Below, one piece after another: positions 7,607-15,491 of a DNA stretch of 64,000 nucleotides. Every line of letters begins with the position of its first letter. Position 1 is the first letter of the stretch. A model generated the notes under the pieces. That model worked only from the letters and a program-made list of their open reading frames with translations, ran no database searches and was not told the origin of the DNA. This stretch comes from Falsiroseomonas sp046052145 (lineage in GTDB: Bacteria > Pseudomonadota > Alphaproteobacteria > Acetobacterales > Acetobacteraceae): assembly GCA_046052145.1 (NCBI GenBank), contig JBJOMW010000002.1:124001-188000 (forward strand), read 5' to 3'. Made by a program: the position numbers and the translations under genes.

Positions 7607-8880
7607 GCGATCTGGTCCACGAAAGCCTGGGTGAGCGGGAGGTGGGGCAACCGCCCGCCGAGTTGGATGGAGGGCGGCGCGCGGCGCCTTGCGGCCTCGG
7701 ACCGCGCCAGGCGCCGCCAGGCGGCGAGCACCGCAGCGCGGGCGAGGCCCTGCGCCGCCAGGCTCTCCACCGTGCCGCCGTAGGCGAAGCCGTCGAGGAT
7801 CGGGTCCTCGGGGTCCGCTGCCAGCGAAGCGCCCAGCCGGTTCAACGCACTGGGCCCGAGATCGAGGAAGGGCGCGAACTCGGCCTCGGCCGGCACGGCG
7901 CCATCCAGCAGCGTCCCGCGATGGGCGGCGGTCAGGCGGAGGGCGCCGGCCACGCCGATGCGCTCGGCCCCAACCGCCTCAGCCGCGAGGCGCGCGAGCA
8001 GGGCAGCGGCCGGCTCCTCCGGCCAGGGCAGTGCGACGCCCGGCGCGCCGGATTTCCGGACCTGATCGGCCAGCCCCAGCACCAAGGCCTGCCAGATGGC
8101 CGCGTCCGGGCTCGGGAGCCGCGCCGGCGGCTGCGGTGCCGTGGCCAGCCCCTGATCCGAATCCGCCCAATCTGCGATGGCGAGGGCGGGGGTGAACAAC
8201 GGCAGCTGAAGCGCCAGCGACCGATCGGGGTTCAGCGCGAAGCTCCCGCCATCCTGCACCACCCCATCCTCCGCGCCCGCCAGGCCGAGGAAAACGAAGC
8301 CGAGCCCCGTGCCCACCACCGCCGCAACCGCCTCGCCCATGCGCCGATCCGCACCGTCCGGCGTGAAGGGCAAGGCAGCCAACGCGACCAGCAGCTCCGC
8401 CCCGGTCTCGGCGAGCGTTTCGGGCACCGCCTCAGCCCGAAAGGCCTCCGCGCCGCACATCAGGCCCAGCCGGGCGCCACGCAGCGCGACCGGACCGGGC
8501 GCGGGGCCAGGGGCGAAGGGCTCCTCGCCCGCAACCTCATGCCGGGCACGACGGGTCAGGATGCGCCCGCCATCCAGGACAAAGATCCCGTCATGCAGCT
8601 GCCCCGCCTCCTCGAACAGCGCGCCGAGCACCAAAGCGGGGCCGCCATCGGCGGTCTCACCGGCGAGGGCCGCGATCTGGTCGGCGCAGGCGGCGCGAAA
8701 CGCCCCTTCCCGCGCCAAGTCGCCGAGCGGCCAGCCAGAGAGCGAGCCCTGCGGGGTGAGCAGCACATCCGCCCCCGCCGCCGCGGCCTCGGCGCGGAGC
8801 GCGCGGAGCAGCGCCGCATTGCCGGCGGGGTCGCCGGCGCGGGGGTTCATCTGGGCCAGCGCGAGGCGAAGGCGCGTCAT
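7603..8880 (-). CDS. NadE-like protein with both active sites lost (probable pseudoenzyme)
   Basis: A 425-residue protein that follows glutamine-dependent NAD+ synthetase from end to end: nitrilase-type start (RLRLALAQMNPRAGD), EEPFAPGPAPGPVALRG, LAETGAELL, GGSFALNPDRSLALQLP, then QALVLGLADQVRKSGAPGV. The glutaminase glutamate position reads TPQ (Gln44), the lysine region is altered and shortened, and the segment around Cys142 lacks the usual CED. In the synthetase half the SGGxDS ATP-binding loop reads PWPEEP (285-290), and the protein is over 100 residues shorter than the usual ~550. The frame is intact, so this is a decayed-function paralogue rather than a broken gene. It is coupled by ATGA to the acidic gene. 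Confidence 0.8.
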   Translation of the reverse strand: MTRLRLALAQMNPRAGDPAGNAALLRALRAEAAAAGADVLLTPQGSLSGWPLGDLAREGAFRAACADQIAALAGETADGGPALVLGALFEEAGQLHDGIFVLDGGRILTRRARHEVAGEEPFAPGPAPGPVALRGARLGLMCGAEAFRAEAVPETLAETGAELLVALAALPFTPDGADRRMGEAVAAVVGTGLGFVFLGLAGAEDGVVQDGGSFALNPDRSLALQLPLFTPALAIADWADSDQGLATAPQPPARLPSPDAAIWQALVLGLADQVRKSGAPGVALPWPEEPAAALLARLAAEAVGAERIGVAGALRLTAAHRGTLLDGAVPAEAEFAPFLDLGPSALNRLGASLAADPEDPILDGFAYGGTVESLAAQGLARAAVLAAWRRLARSEAARRRAPPSIQLGGRLPHLPLTQAFVDQIA

Positions 8881-8911
8881 GGCGCGCTTGTGCCGCCGCT
8901 GGGGCGCGGGA

Positions 8912-9802
8912 TCAACGCGCCCGCGCCTGCAGGACGCCGAGCACCATCCCCGCCGAGACCAGCGCCACCCCGACAAGCCCCCAAAGCCCCAGCGGCTCGC
9001 CCAGTAGCGGCCAGGCGGCGAGCGCCGCGATCGCCGGCACCAGGGAGGTGATGGTGGTGGTGCGCGGCGCGCCGATCGCATTGACCGCCCGTGTGAACAG
9101 GAAACCCGCGACCAGCACCGCAAAGACGCCCTGGTAGACGAACTGCCAGGCGATCGCGCCCATCGGCACCGCGCCGAGGTTGGAGGGCAGGATAAGCCAC
9201 CAGACCGGCAGATAGACCGGCGCCGCCCAGAGCGCGACGGCAAGCGTGGCGCCGACCGCCGAAACACCCCAGAGCCGCACCAGCACTGTGTAGACCGCCC
9301 AGCAGCAGGACCCCGCCAGGAACAGGAGGTCGCCCCGCCAGGCGCCGGGATGCGCGCCGAAGGTGTCAGTCGCCAGCAGCAGGATGCCGGTGGCCACGAC
9401 CGCGAGCGAGACAACGCGCCGCCGCGTCCAGGCCTCGGCCAGCAGCACGGCGCCGAGCGCCGCAGTCAGGAAGGGCAGCGTGCCGGGGAGCATCACCCCG
9501 CCATGCGCGGCCGGCGCGAAGCTGAAGCCGTGATAGGCGAACAGCGGAAAACCGAAGGCCGCGGTGGCGACGACGGCCATGGTGCGGAGCGGCGGCAAGC
9601 GCGGCAGGCCGAGCCAGGCGACAAAAGGTAGGGCTGCGACGAAAGCCCCCGCATAGCGCAGCGCCGCCACATCCCACGGCGTGAAGGCCTGTTGCTGCGA
9701 CAGCCGCGAGGACAGCAGGAAGCCCGCCCAGACGAACAACACGGCGAAGGCGCAGAGGTATCCTGTACGGCGCTCCCGCGCCGTGGAGCCCTCGGGGCTC
9801 AG
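8912..9802 (-). CDS. EamA/DMT-family transporter
   Basis: Ten-helix drug/metabolite transporter of about 296 residues with the two EamA repeats: the first starts at GYLCAFAVLFVWAGF and ends near VVATGILLL; the second starts at WRGDLLFLAGSCCWAVYTV and ends at LVSAGMVLGVL. No ATG, GTG or TTG lies at the expected N-terminus. A CTG at 9802, preceded by GGAG and overlapping the upstream stop as CTGA, is the best position; a GTG a few codons inside helix 1 is the alternative. It overlaps the NAPRTase-like gene, so a role in moving nicotinate or a related metabolite is possible but unproven. Confidence 0.82.
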   Translation of the reverse strand: MSPEGSTARERRTGYLCAFAVLFVWAGFLLSSRLSQQQAFTPWDVAALRYAGAFVAALPFVAWLGLPRLPPLRTMAVVATAAFGFPLFAYHGFSFAPAAHGGVMLPGTLPFLTAALGAVLLAEAWTRRRVVSLAVVATGILLLATDTFGAHPGAWRGDLLFLAGSCCWAVYTVLVRLWGVSAVGATLAVALWAAPVYLPVWWLILPSNLGAVPMGAIAWQFVYQGVFAVLVAGFLFTRAVNAIGAPRTTTITSLVPAIAALAAWPLLGEPLGLWGLVGVALVSAGMVLGVLQARAR

Positions 9803-10974
9803 CCGGCGGCTCCGCCGTTCTTCCGGCGTGGGTCGGTTCGCAGCAGGAATTCGCGGCCGACCTTCACACGCTTCTGGCCATCGTAATCCACGATGTCGGC
9901 GGTGGCGTAGGTCTCGGACCAGGCCTCGGGGATGAAGCTGCCGGTGCCGACAATGTCGATCGGGGCCTTCGCCTCTGCCATCACCCGGCACTTGCCGACG
10001 CCGAAGCCGGAGGAGGCGACGATGCGCACCTTCGGGAAGCCGGCCTGGTCCAGCGCCTCGCGCATGCGCCAGATGGCGGCGGCGGAGACGCCGGTGCCGA
10101 CCAGGTGGCGCAACTCGGTTTCGCTGCGATAGCGGCGCACGGCATTCGGCGCGTGGCGTTCCAGCACCGCATAGCTCTCGGCCGGGTCGAGCCCCTCCAG
10201 GAACCGCCCGCCATGGGTGTCGAGCCGCACCGCCATCCGCCCGGCGGCGGCGAGATCGGGGAAGCGACGGCAGACCTCGAGCCCGTCCGTGACCTCGCGG
10301 CCGAAATAGTCGGTCAGCACGGTCAGGTCGGCGTCCGGGAAGGTCGCGTGGAACATCTCCGCCGCGCGGACGGTGGAGCCCGCATAGCCGATCAGCGCAT
10401 GCGGCATGGTGCCCCGCCCGCGTGCCGCGCCATACCAATGGGCGGTCGCGTCATTGGCGTTCCCGACAAAGCCCTTCGCGCCTTCGCGCCGTGCGGCCGC
10501 GCCGCCGACGGAAGCGGCATAGGCCATCATCTCCTGCATCTCGGCGCCCGCGCAGTGCCGCGCTTCCATGGCCAGGAAGGGCACCTCCGGCAGTTCGACG
10601 CACATCTGATAGGCGTTGTGCGCGGCAACGCAGGCCGCACCCAGCTTCTGCAGCAGGATCGTCTCGAGATCGACGAGCTCGATGAAGGAGCCGGAGAGGT
10701 AGAAGATCGGGTCGCCCGCGCCGACCCAGGCGCCTTCGTCATGCGTCAGCTTGATGTCGAAGGTCGTGCCGCGTTCGCGCGCCACCGCCTGCAGCCATTC
10801 GACGGCCAGACGGTGGGCAGAGATCACGGGACGGCGGAGGAAGACCGCATAGGTCACGCGGCAATCGCCGAATTTCTGGACGATCGCCTTGGTGCGGTTG
10901 AAGTAGCTGTCGGTGCGGGCGGCGATCGAGGCGTAGTCGATCGCCACCGCGCGCCCGGCAGGGCCCTCGCTCAT
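9799..10974 (-). CDS. Nicotinate phosphoribosyltransferase-like protein
   Basis: NAPRTase-family protein of 391 residues, expected to convert nicotinate and PRPP to nicotinate mononucleotide in NAD salvage. Motifs include TDSYFNRTKAIV at the N-terminus, FLAMEARHC, the HALIGYAGST segment around the family histidine, DTHGGRFLEG, and VRIVASSGFGVGK near the phosphate-binding end. The start at 10974 overlaps the DAHP synthase stop as ATGA. Its neighbours downstream are a transporter and a NadE-like protein, which supports an NAD-related role. Annotation as true NAPRTase rests on family membership; the substrate was not verified. Confidence 0.82.
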   Translation of the reverse strand: MSEGPAGRAVAIDYASIAARTDSYFNRTKAIVQKFGDCRVTYAVFLRRPVISAHRLAVEWLQAVARERGTTFDIKLTHDEGAWVGAGDPIFYLSGSFIELVDLETILLQKLGAACVAAHNAYQMCVELPEVPFLAMEARHCAGAEMQEMMAYAASVGGAAARREGAKGFVGNANDATAHWYGAARGRGTMPHALIGYAGSTVRAAEMFHATFPDADLTVLTDYFGREVTDGLEVCRRFPDLAAAGRMAVRLDTHGGRFLEGLDPAESYAVLERHAPNAVRRYRSETELRHLVGTGVSAAAIWRMREALDQAGFPKVRIVASSGFGVGKCRVMAEAKAPIDIVGTGSFIPEAWSETYATADIVDYDGQKRVKVGREFLLRTDPRRKNGGAAG

Positions 10975-12350
10975 TGCGCGGCCCGGGCCGGCACCACCGC
11001 GCCGGGACGACGCGCCTTCAGCTCCTCCGCGATCAGGAAGGCGAGTTCGAGCGACTGCTCGGCATTGAGCCGCGGGTCGCAGAAGGTCGCGTAATTCGCC
11101 GCGAGGTCGGCTTCTGTCAGGCGATGCGCCCCGCCGAGGCACTCCGTGACGTTCTGCCCCGTCATCTCGACATGCACGCCGCCAGGGATGGTGCCTTCAG
11201 CCGCGTGACAGTCGAAGAAGCCGCGCACTTCCGACAGGATCGCATCGAAGCTGCGGGTCTTGTAGGCGCCGGCCTTCACGCCGTTGCCATGCATCGGATC
11301 GCAGATCCAGACCACGTTACGCCCGGCACGCTTCACCGCGCGCAACAGCGCCGGCAGCTTCGCCTCCACCTTCTCCGCGCCCATACGGGAGATCAGCGTC
11401 AGGCGCCCCTTCTCATTCGCCGGGTTCAGGATCTCGGTCAGCTTGACCAGCTCGTCCGGCTCCATGCTCGGCCCGACCTTCATGCCGATCGGGTTGGCGA
11501 CGCCGCGCAAGAACTCGACATGCGCGCCATCCGGCTGGCGCGTGCGGTCGCCGATCCAGAGGAAATGCGCCGACGTCGCGTACCACTTGCCGGGATGCGT
11601 CGAGGGCTGGCGGGTCATCGCCTCCTCGAACGGGAGCAGCAGGGATTCGTGAGAGGTGTAGAACTCCGTCTCGCGCAGCTGCGGGCTATCGCTCATCCCG
11701 CAAGCGCCCATGAATCGCAGCGTCTCATCGATGCGCTGGGCGAGGTCCTCGTAGCGGCTGGCCAGCGGGCTGCGCGCGGCAAAGTCGAGGTTCCAGCGGT
11801 GCACCTCGTGCAGGTCGGCATAGCCGCCGGTCGAGAAGGCGCGCAGCAGGTTCAGCGTCGCCGCCGACTGCAGATAGGCGAATTCCATCCGGCCCGGATC
11901 CGGCGTGCGGGCTTCTGCGGTGAAGTCCGGGCCATTGATGATGTCACCGCGATAGGAGGGCAGCGTCACCCCGTCCAGCGTCTCGGTGTCGGAGGAGCGC
12001 GGCTTGGCGAACTGGCCCGCCATGCGGCCGAGCTTCACCACCGGCATGGACGCGCCGAAGGTGAGCACGACGGCCATCTGCAGCAGCACGCGATAGGTGT
12101 CGCGGATGGTGTTGGCGTGGAACTCGGCGAAGCTCTCCGCGCAGTCGCCGCCTTGCAGCATGAAGGCCGCACCGTCCCCAGCCTTGGCGAGATGCGCCTT
12201 CAGCCGGTCCGCCTCACCTGCAAACACCAAGGGAGGAAATCGGCCGACCTTCGCCTCCATGGCGCGGAGCGCGGCCATGTCGGGGTAGTCGGGCACCTGA
12301 CGGATCGGCATGGCCCGCCAGCTATCGGGGCTCCACGCACGGATCGGCAT
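10971..12350 (-). CDS. Class II 3-deoxy-7-phosphoheptulonate (DAHP) synthase
   Basis: First enzyme of the shikimate pathway; condenses phosphoenolpyruvate with erythrose 4-phosphate. The 459-residue length and motifs are of the plant-type (class II) family: LQGGDCAESF near the N-terminus, GRMAGQFAKPRS, YRGDIING, GTRTRQPDGAHVEF-like segment (GDRTRQPDGAHVEF), and VWICDPMHGNG with metal-binding His. GAGAGGAT lies just before the ATG at 12350. The C-terminal stop overlaps the NAPRTase-like start, giving a unit of at least five overlapping or nearly overlapping genes. Confidence 0.95.
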   Translation of the reverse strand: MPIRAWSPDSWRAMPIRQVPDYPDMAALRAMEAKVGRFPPLVFAGEADRLKAHLAKAGDGAAFMLQGGDCAESFAEFHANTIRDTYRVLLQMAVVLTFGASMPVVKLGRMAGQFAKPRSSDTETLDGVTLPSYRGDIINGPDFTAEARTPDPGRMEFAYLQSAATLNLLRAFSTGGYADLHEVHRWNLDFAARSPLASRYEDLAQRIDETLRFMGACGMSDSPQLRETEFYTSHESLLLPFEEAMTRQPSTHPGKWYATSAHFLWIGDRTRQPDGAHVEFLRGVANPIGMKVGPSMEPDELVKLTEILNPANEKGRLTLISRMGAEKVEAKLPALLRAVKRAGRNVVWICDPMHGNGVKAGAYKTRSFDAILSEVRGFFDCHAAEGTIPGGVHVEMTGQNVTECLGGAHRLTEADLAANYATFCDPRLNAEQSLELAFLIAEELKARRPGAVVPARAAQ

Positions 12351-12431
12351 ATCCTCTCACTCCACGGAAAGTGCGGGCACCATAGCGGGGGGCTGGGGCT
12401 TTGGGAAACCGCGGGGACGGCGGGCCGCCCC

Positions 12432-13790
12432 CTACCCCGCGACCCGCGCCCGGGTGCGCAACGTAACGAATTCCTCGGCCGCCGTCGGGTGGATGCCGAT
12501 GGTGCGGTCGAAATCCTGCTTGGTGGCGCCCATCACCACGGCGATGCCGATGCCCTGCATGATCTCGGCCGCATCCTCCCCGAGCATATGGGCGCCGAGG
12601 ATGCGCTGGCTGGCCTGGTCCACGACCAGCTTCATCACGGTCTTCCGCCCTTCCCGCTTGCTGATGGTGTGGCGCATCGGGGTGAAGCGGGTCAGGTAGA
12701 TATCCACCGGGCCGCGCGCCGCGGCCTCGGCCTCGGTCAGCCCCACCGTGCCGATCGGGGGTGAGGTGAAGACCGCGCTCGGCACATTCGCGTAGCTCGC
12801 CTTGCGGGGGCGGTTGCCGAACAGCGTATCTGCCAGGGCATGGCCGGTGGCGGTCGCCATGGGCGTCAGGTTCACCCGGTCCAGCACATCGCCGATGGCG
12901 AAGATGTGGGGCTGGCTGGTGGCATGCTCCTCATCCACCACGATCGCACCGGCCGGCGTGGTGGCGACGCCGGCCGCCTCCAGCCCGAGCCCCTTCGTGT
13001 AGGGCACGCGGCCGGTGCAGAAGAAGACCGCATCCACCTCCCGCACGAAATTGGTCGAAAGGCCGAGCAGCAATTCATCCCCCGCCCGGGTGATGCGCGT
13101 CGGCGCCACATCGGGGTTGAGGCGGATGCCCTGGGCGGTCAGTGCCTCCGCCAGTGCGGCGCGGATATCTTCGTCGAAGCCGCGCAGCGGCAGGCTCGCG
13201 CGATAGACGAGGTCCACCTCCGCCCCGAGCCCGCGCAGCAGGCAGGCGAACTCGACCGCGATATAGCCGGAGCCGATCACCGCCACGCGCTTCGGCAGCG
13301 ATTTCAGCGTGAACAGATCATCCGAGATCAGCCCAAGCTCCGCGCCCGGGATATTGAGTTTCTGGGGGGCGCCACCGACAGCGATGACGATCCGCTCCGC
13401 CGTGACACGCTGGCCGCCAACATCGAGCGTGTGGGCGTCAATGAAGGTGGCGCGCGCATCGAAGGTGGTGGCGCCTGCGCCTTTCAGCAGCTTGTCGTAG
13501 ATGGCCGAAAGGCGGGTGACCTCTGCATCGCGCGCCGCAGCCAGCTTGGCCCAGTCATGGCCGTGGGTCTCGATGGTCCACCCGAAGGCGGCCGCGTCCT
13601 CGGCCCATTGGCCGTATTCGGCGGCGTTGACCATGATCTTCTTGGGCACGCAGCCGACATTGACGCAGGTGCCGCCCCAGAAGCGCTCCTCCGCGACGCC
13701 GACGCGCGCACCATGCCCCGCCGCGATGCGCGCACAGCGCACGCCGGCGCTACCACCGCCAATGACAAAGAGATCGAAGTCGTAGGTCAT
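12432..13790 (-). CDS. gor: Glutathione-disulfide reductase
   Basis: FAD-dependent disulfide reductase that regenerates reduced glutathione with NADPH, 452 residues. The N-terminal FAD-binding loop is FVIGGGSAGVRCAR; the redox-active pair is in GGTCVNVGCVPKK; the second nucleotide-binding site is VAVIGSGYIAVEFA; and the C-terminal catalytic His-Glu is in IGIHPTAAEEFVTLR. These features separate it from lipoamide dehydrogenase and mercuric reductase. It is a single gene between DAHP synthase and a palindromic intergenic element. Confidence 0.94.
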   Translation of the reverse strand: MTYDFDLFVIGGGSAGVRCARIAAGHGARVGVAEERFWGGTCVNVGCVPKKIMVNAAEYGQWAEDAAAFGWTIETHGHDWAKLAAARDAEVTRLSAIYDKLLKGAGATTFDARATFIDAHTLDVGGQRVTAERIVIAVGGAPQKLNIPGAELGLISDDLFTLKSLPKRVAVIGSGYIAVEFACLLRGLGAEVDLVYRASLPLRGFDEDIRAALAEALTAQGIRLNPDVAPTRITRAGDELLLGLSTNFVREVDAVFFCTGRVPYTKGLGLEAAGVATTPAGAIVVDEEHATSQPHIFAIGDVLDRVNLTPMATATGHALADTLFGNRPRKASYANVPSAVFTSPPIGTVGLTEAEAAARGPVDIYLTRFTPMRHTISKREGRKTVMKLVVDQASQRILGAHMLGEDAAEIMQGIGIAVVMGATKQDFDRTIGIHPTAAEEFVTLRTRARVAG

Positions 13791-13807
13791 GCCACCGCAT
13801 TCCGCCG

Positions 13808-13935
13808 AAAGCCCTCTCCACCTGCAGGGGGGAGAGGGTTGGGTCAGGGGGGACAGGGAGAACGAGACACGGCCGTCTGCGCCGGCACATCCCCCTCACC
13901 CAACCCTCCCTCCCATAAGTGGGGGAGAGGGCTTT
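13808..13935. repeat. Large intergenic inverted repeat (GGAGAGGG type)
   Basis: Two inverted arms of about 45 bp share the outer sequence AAAGCCCTCTCC and inner GGGTTGGGT (13808-13852 and 13890-13935), separated by a 37-bp centre. Each arm can also fold on itself through CCCTCTCC/GGAGAGGG. It lies between two minus-strand genes. Elements with this CCTCTCC/GGAGAGG character are a common class of dispersed repeats in GC-rich proteobacteria. It could act as a terminator or mRNA-stabilising structure. Confidence 0.75.
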
Positions 13936-13958
13936 GTCAGTCCAGCGCCGGACCCGAC

Positions 13959-15437
13959 CTACGCGCCGATCCCGCCCAGCGCGAGGTACTTGATCTCGAG
14001 GTAATCCTCGATCCCGTACTTCGCACCTTCGCGCCCGAGCCCGCTTTGCTTCACGCCGCCGAAGGGCGCGACCTCGGTGCTGATGATGCCCTCATTGATG
14101 CCGATCATCCCGGCCTCGATCGCTTCCGCCACGCGGAAGATGCGGCCCACATCGCGGGCGTAGAAATACGCCGCGAGGCCGAATTCGCTGTCATTCGCCA
14201 TCGCGACAGCCTCGTCCTCGGTCTTGAAACGGATCAGCGGCGCGACGGGGCCGAAGGTCTCCTCGCGGAACACCATCGCCTGCTGCGGCACGTCCACCAG
14301 GATCGTCGGCTCGAAGAAATTGCCGCCCTGCGCGTGGCGCTTCCCGCCGGTCAGCACGCGCGCGCCCTTGGCGGTCGCGTCTGCGATGTGTTCCTCGACC
14401 TTTGCAACGGCATCGGCGTTGATCAGCGGCCCCTGCGTCACGCCAGGCTCCATGCCATTGCCGACCTTCAGCGCCTCGACCGCGGCCTTCAGCTTCGCAG
14501 CGAAAGCGTCATAGACGCCGTCCTGCACCAGGATACGGTTGGCGCAGACGCAGGTCTGGCCGGTGTTGCGATACTTCGATGCCATTGCGCCCTGCACAGC
14601 GGCATCGAGATCCGCATCGTCGAAGACGATGAAGGGGGCGTTGCCGCCCAATTCCATGGAGGTCTTCTTGATGGTGCTGGCGCATTGCGCCAGCAGCTTG
14701 CGGCCCACTTCCGTGGACCCGGTGAAGCTGAATTTCCGGATGATCGGGTTGGTGGTGAGTTCCGTCCCCGTCTCCCCGGCCGGCCCGGTGATCACGTTGC
14801 ACACGCCCGCCGGCATGCCCGCGCGTTCGGCCAGCACGCCGATCGCGAGCGCCGAGAAGGGCGTCTGCGAGGCCGGGCGAATCACGCCGGTGCAGCCCGC
14901 GGCCCAGCCCGGGCCTGCCTTGCGGGTGATCATCGCGGCCGGGAAGTTCCAGGGCGTGATGGCGGCGAAGACACCGATCGGCTCCTTCATCACCAGGATG
15001 CGGCGGCCCTTGGCGTTCTGCGGGACGGTGTCGCCGTAGATGCGCTTCGCTTCCTCAGCGAACCACTCGATGAAGGACGCGGCATAGGCGACCTCGCCCT
15101 TGGCTTCCGCCAGCGGCTTGCCCTGCTCGGCGGTCATGATGGCGGCGAGGTCATCGGCATTGGCCAGCATCAGGTCGTTCAGCCGCCGGAGGATCGCCGC
15201 GCGTTCTTTCGCCAGCATCGCGCGCCAGCCCGCGAAGGCGGCCTGCGCCGCTTCGATCGCCTGGCGCGTCTCGGCGGCCGACATGGCGGGGACATGGCCG
15301 ATGATCTCGCCGGTCGCCGGGTTGCGCACGGCGGTGGTCTTGCCGCTCGCGGCCTGCACCCAGCGCCCGCCGACCAGATTGGCCTGGCGGAACAGGTCGG
15401 GGTCCTTCAGCGGAAGCCTGGCGGTAACGTCGAGCAT
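13959..15437 (-). CDS. gabD: NAD(P)-dependent succinate-semialdehyde dehydrogenase
   Basis: Aldehyde dehydrogenase superfamily enzyme of 492 residues, closest to GabD, which oxidises succinate semialdehyde to succinate. Motifs: RNPATGEIIG, TPWNFPAAMITRKAGP, the catalytic glutamate segment MELGGNAPFIVFDDADLD, the nucleophile in GQTCVCANRILV, and a PFGGVKQSGLGREG C-terminal segment. One oddity: the cofactor-binding KPA(S) motif reads IRPAS here, with Arg replacing the usual Lys, and the preceding residues (GWAAGCTGV) also deviate. Single gene; the GABA transaminase is not in the window. Exact substrate is inferred. Confidence 0.88.
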   Translation of the reverse strand: MLDVTARLPLKDPDLFRQANLVGGRWVQAASGKTTAVRNPATGEIIGHVPAMSAAETRQAIEAAQAAFAGWRAMLAKERAAILRRLNDLMLANADDLAAIMTAEQGKPLAEAKGEVAYAASFIEWFAEEAKRIYGDTVPQNAKGRRILVMKEPIGVFAAITPWNFPAAMITRKAGPGWAAGCTGVIRPASQTPFSALAIGVLAERAGMPAGVCNVITGPAGETGTELTTNPIIRKFSFTGSTEVGRKLLAQCASTIKKTSMELGGNAPFIVFDDADLDAAVQGAMASKYRNTGQTCVCANRILVQDGVYDAFAAKLKAAVEALKVGNGMEPGVTQGPLINADAVAKVEEHIADATAKGARVLTGGKRHAQGGNFFEPTILVDVPQQAMVFREETFGPVAPLIRFKTEDEAVAMANDSEFGLAAYFYARDVGRIFRVAEAIEAGMIGINEGIISTEVAPFGGVKQSGLGREGAKYGIEDYLEIKYLALGGIGA

Positions 15438-15491
15438 GGCTTGGCCTTCCTTCCCTCGGAGGCCGGAAGATAGGACCGCCCCCTGCCCCTG

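Noticed and set aside
12840..15473. Plus-strand open frame of 877 codons
   Set aside because: Antisense to gor and gabD, spanning the palindromic element between them. The two minus-strand proteins show complete catalytic motifs.
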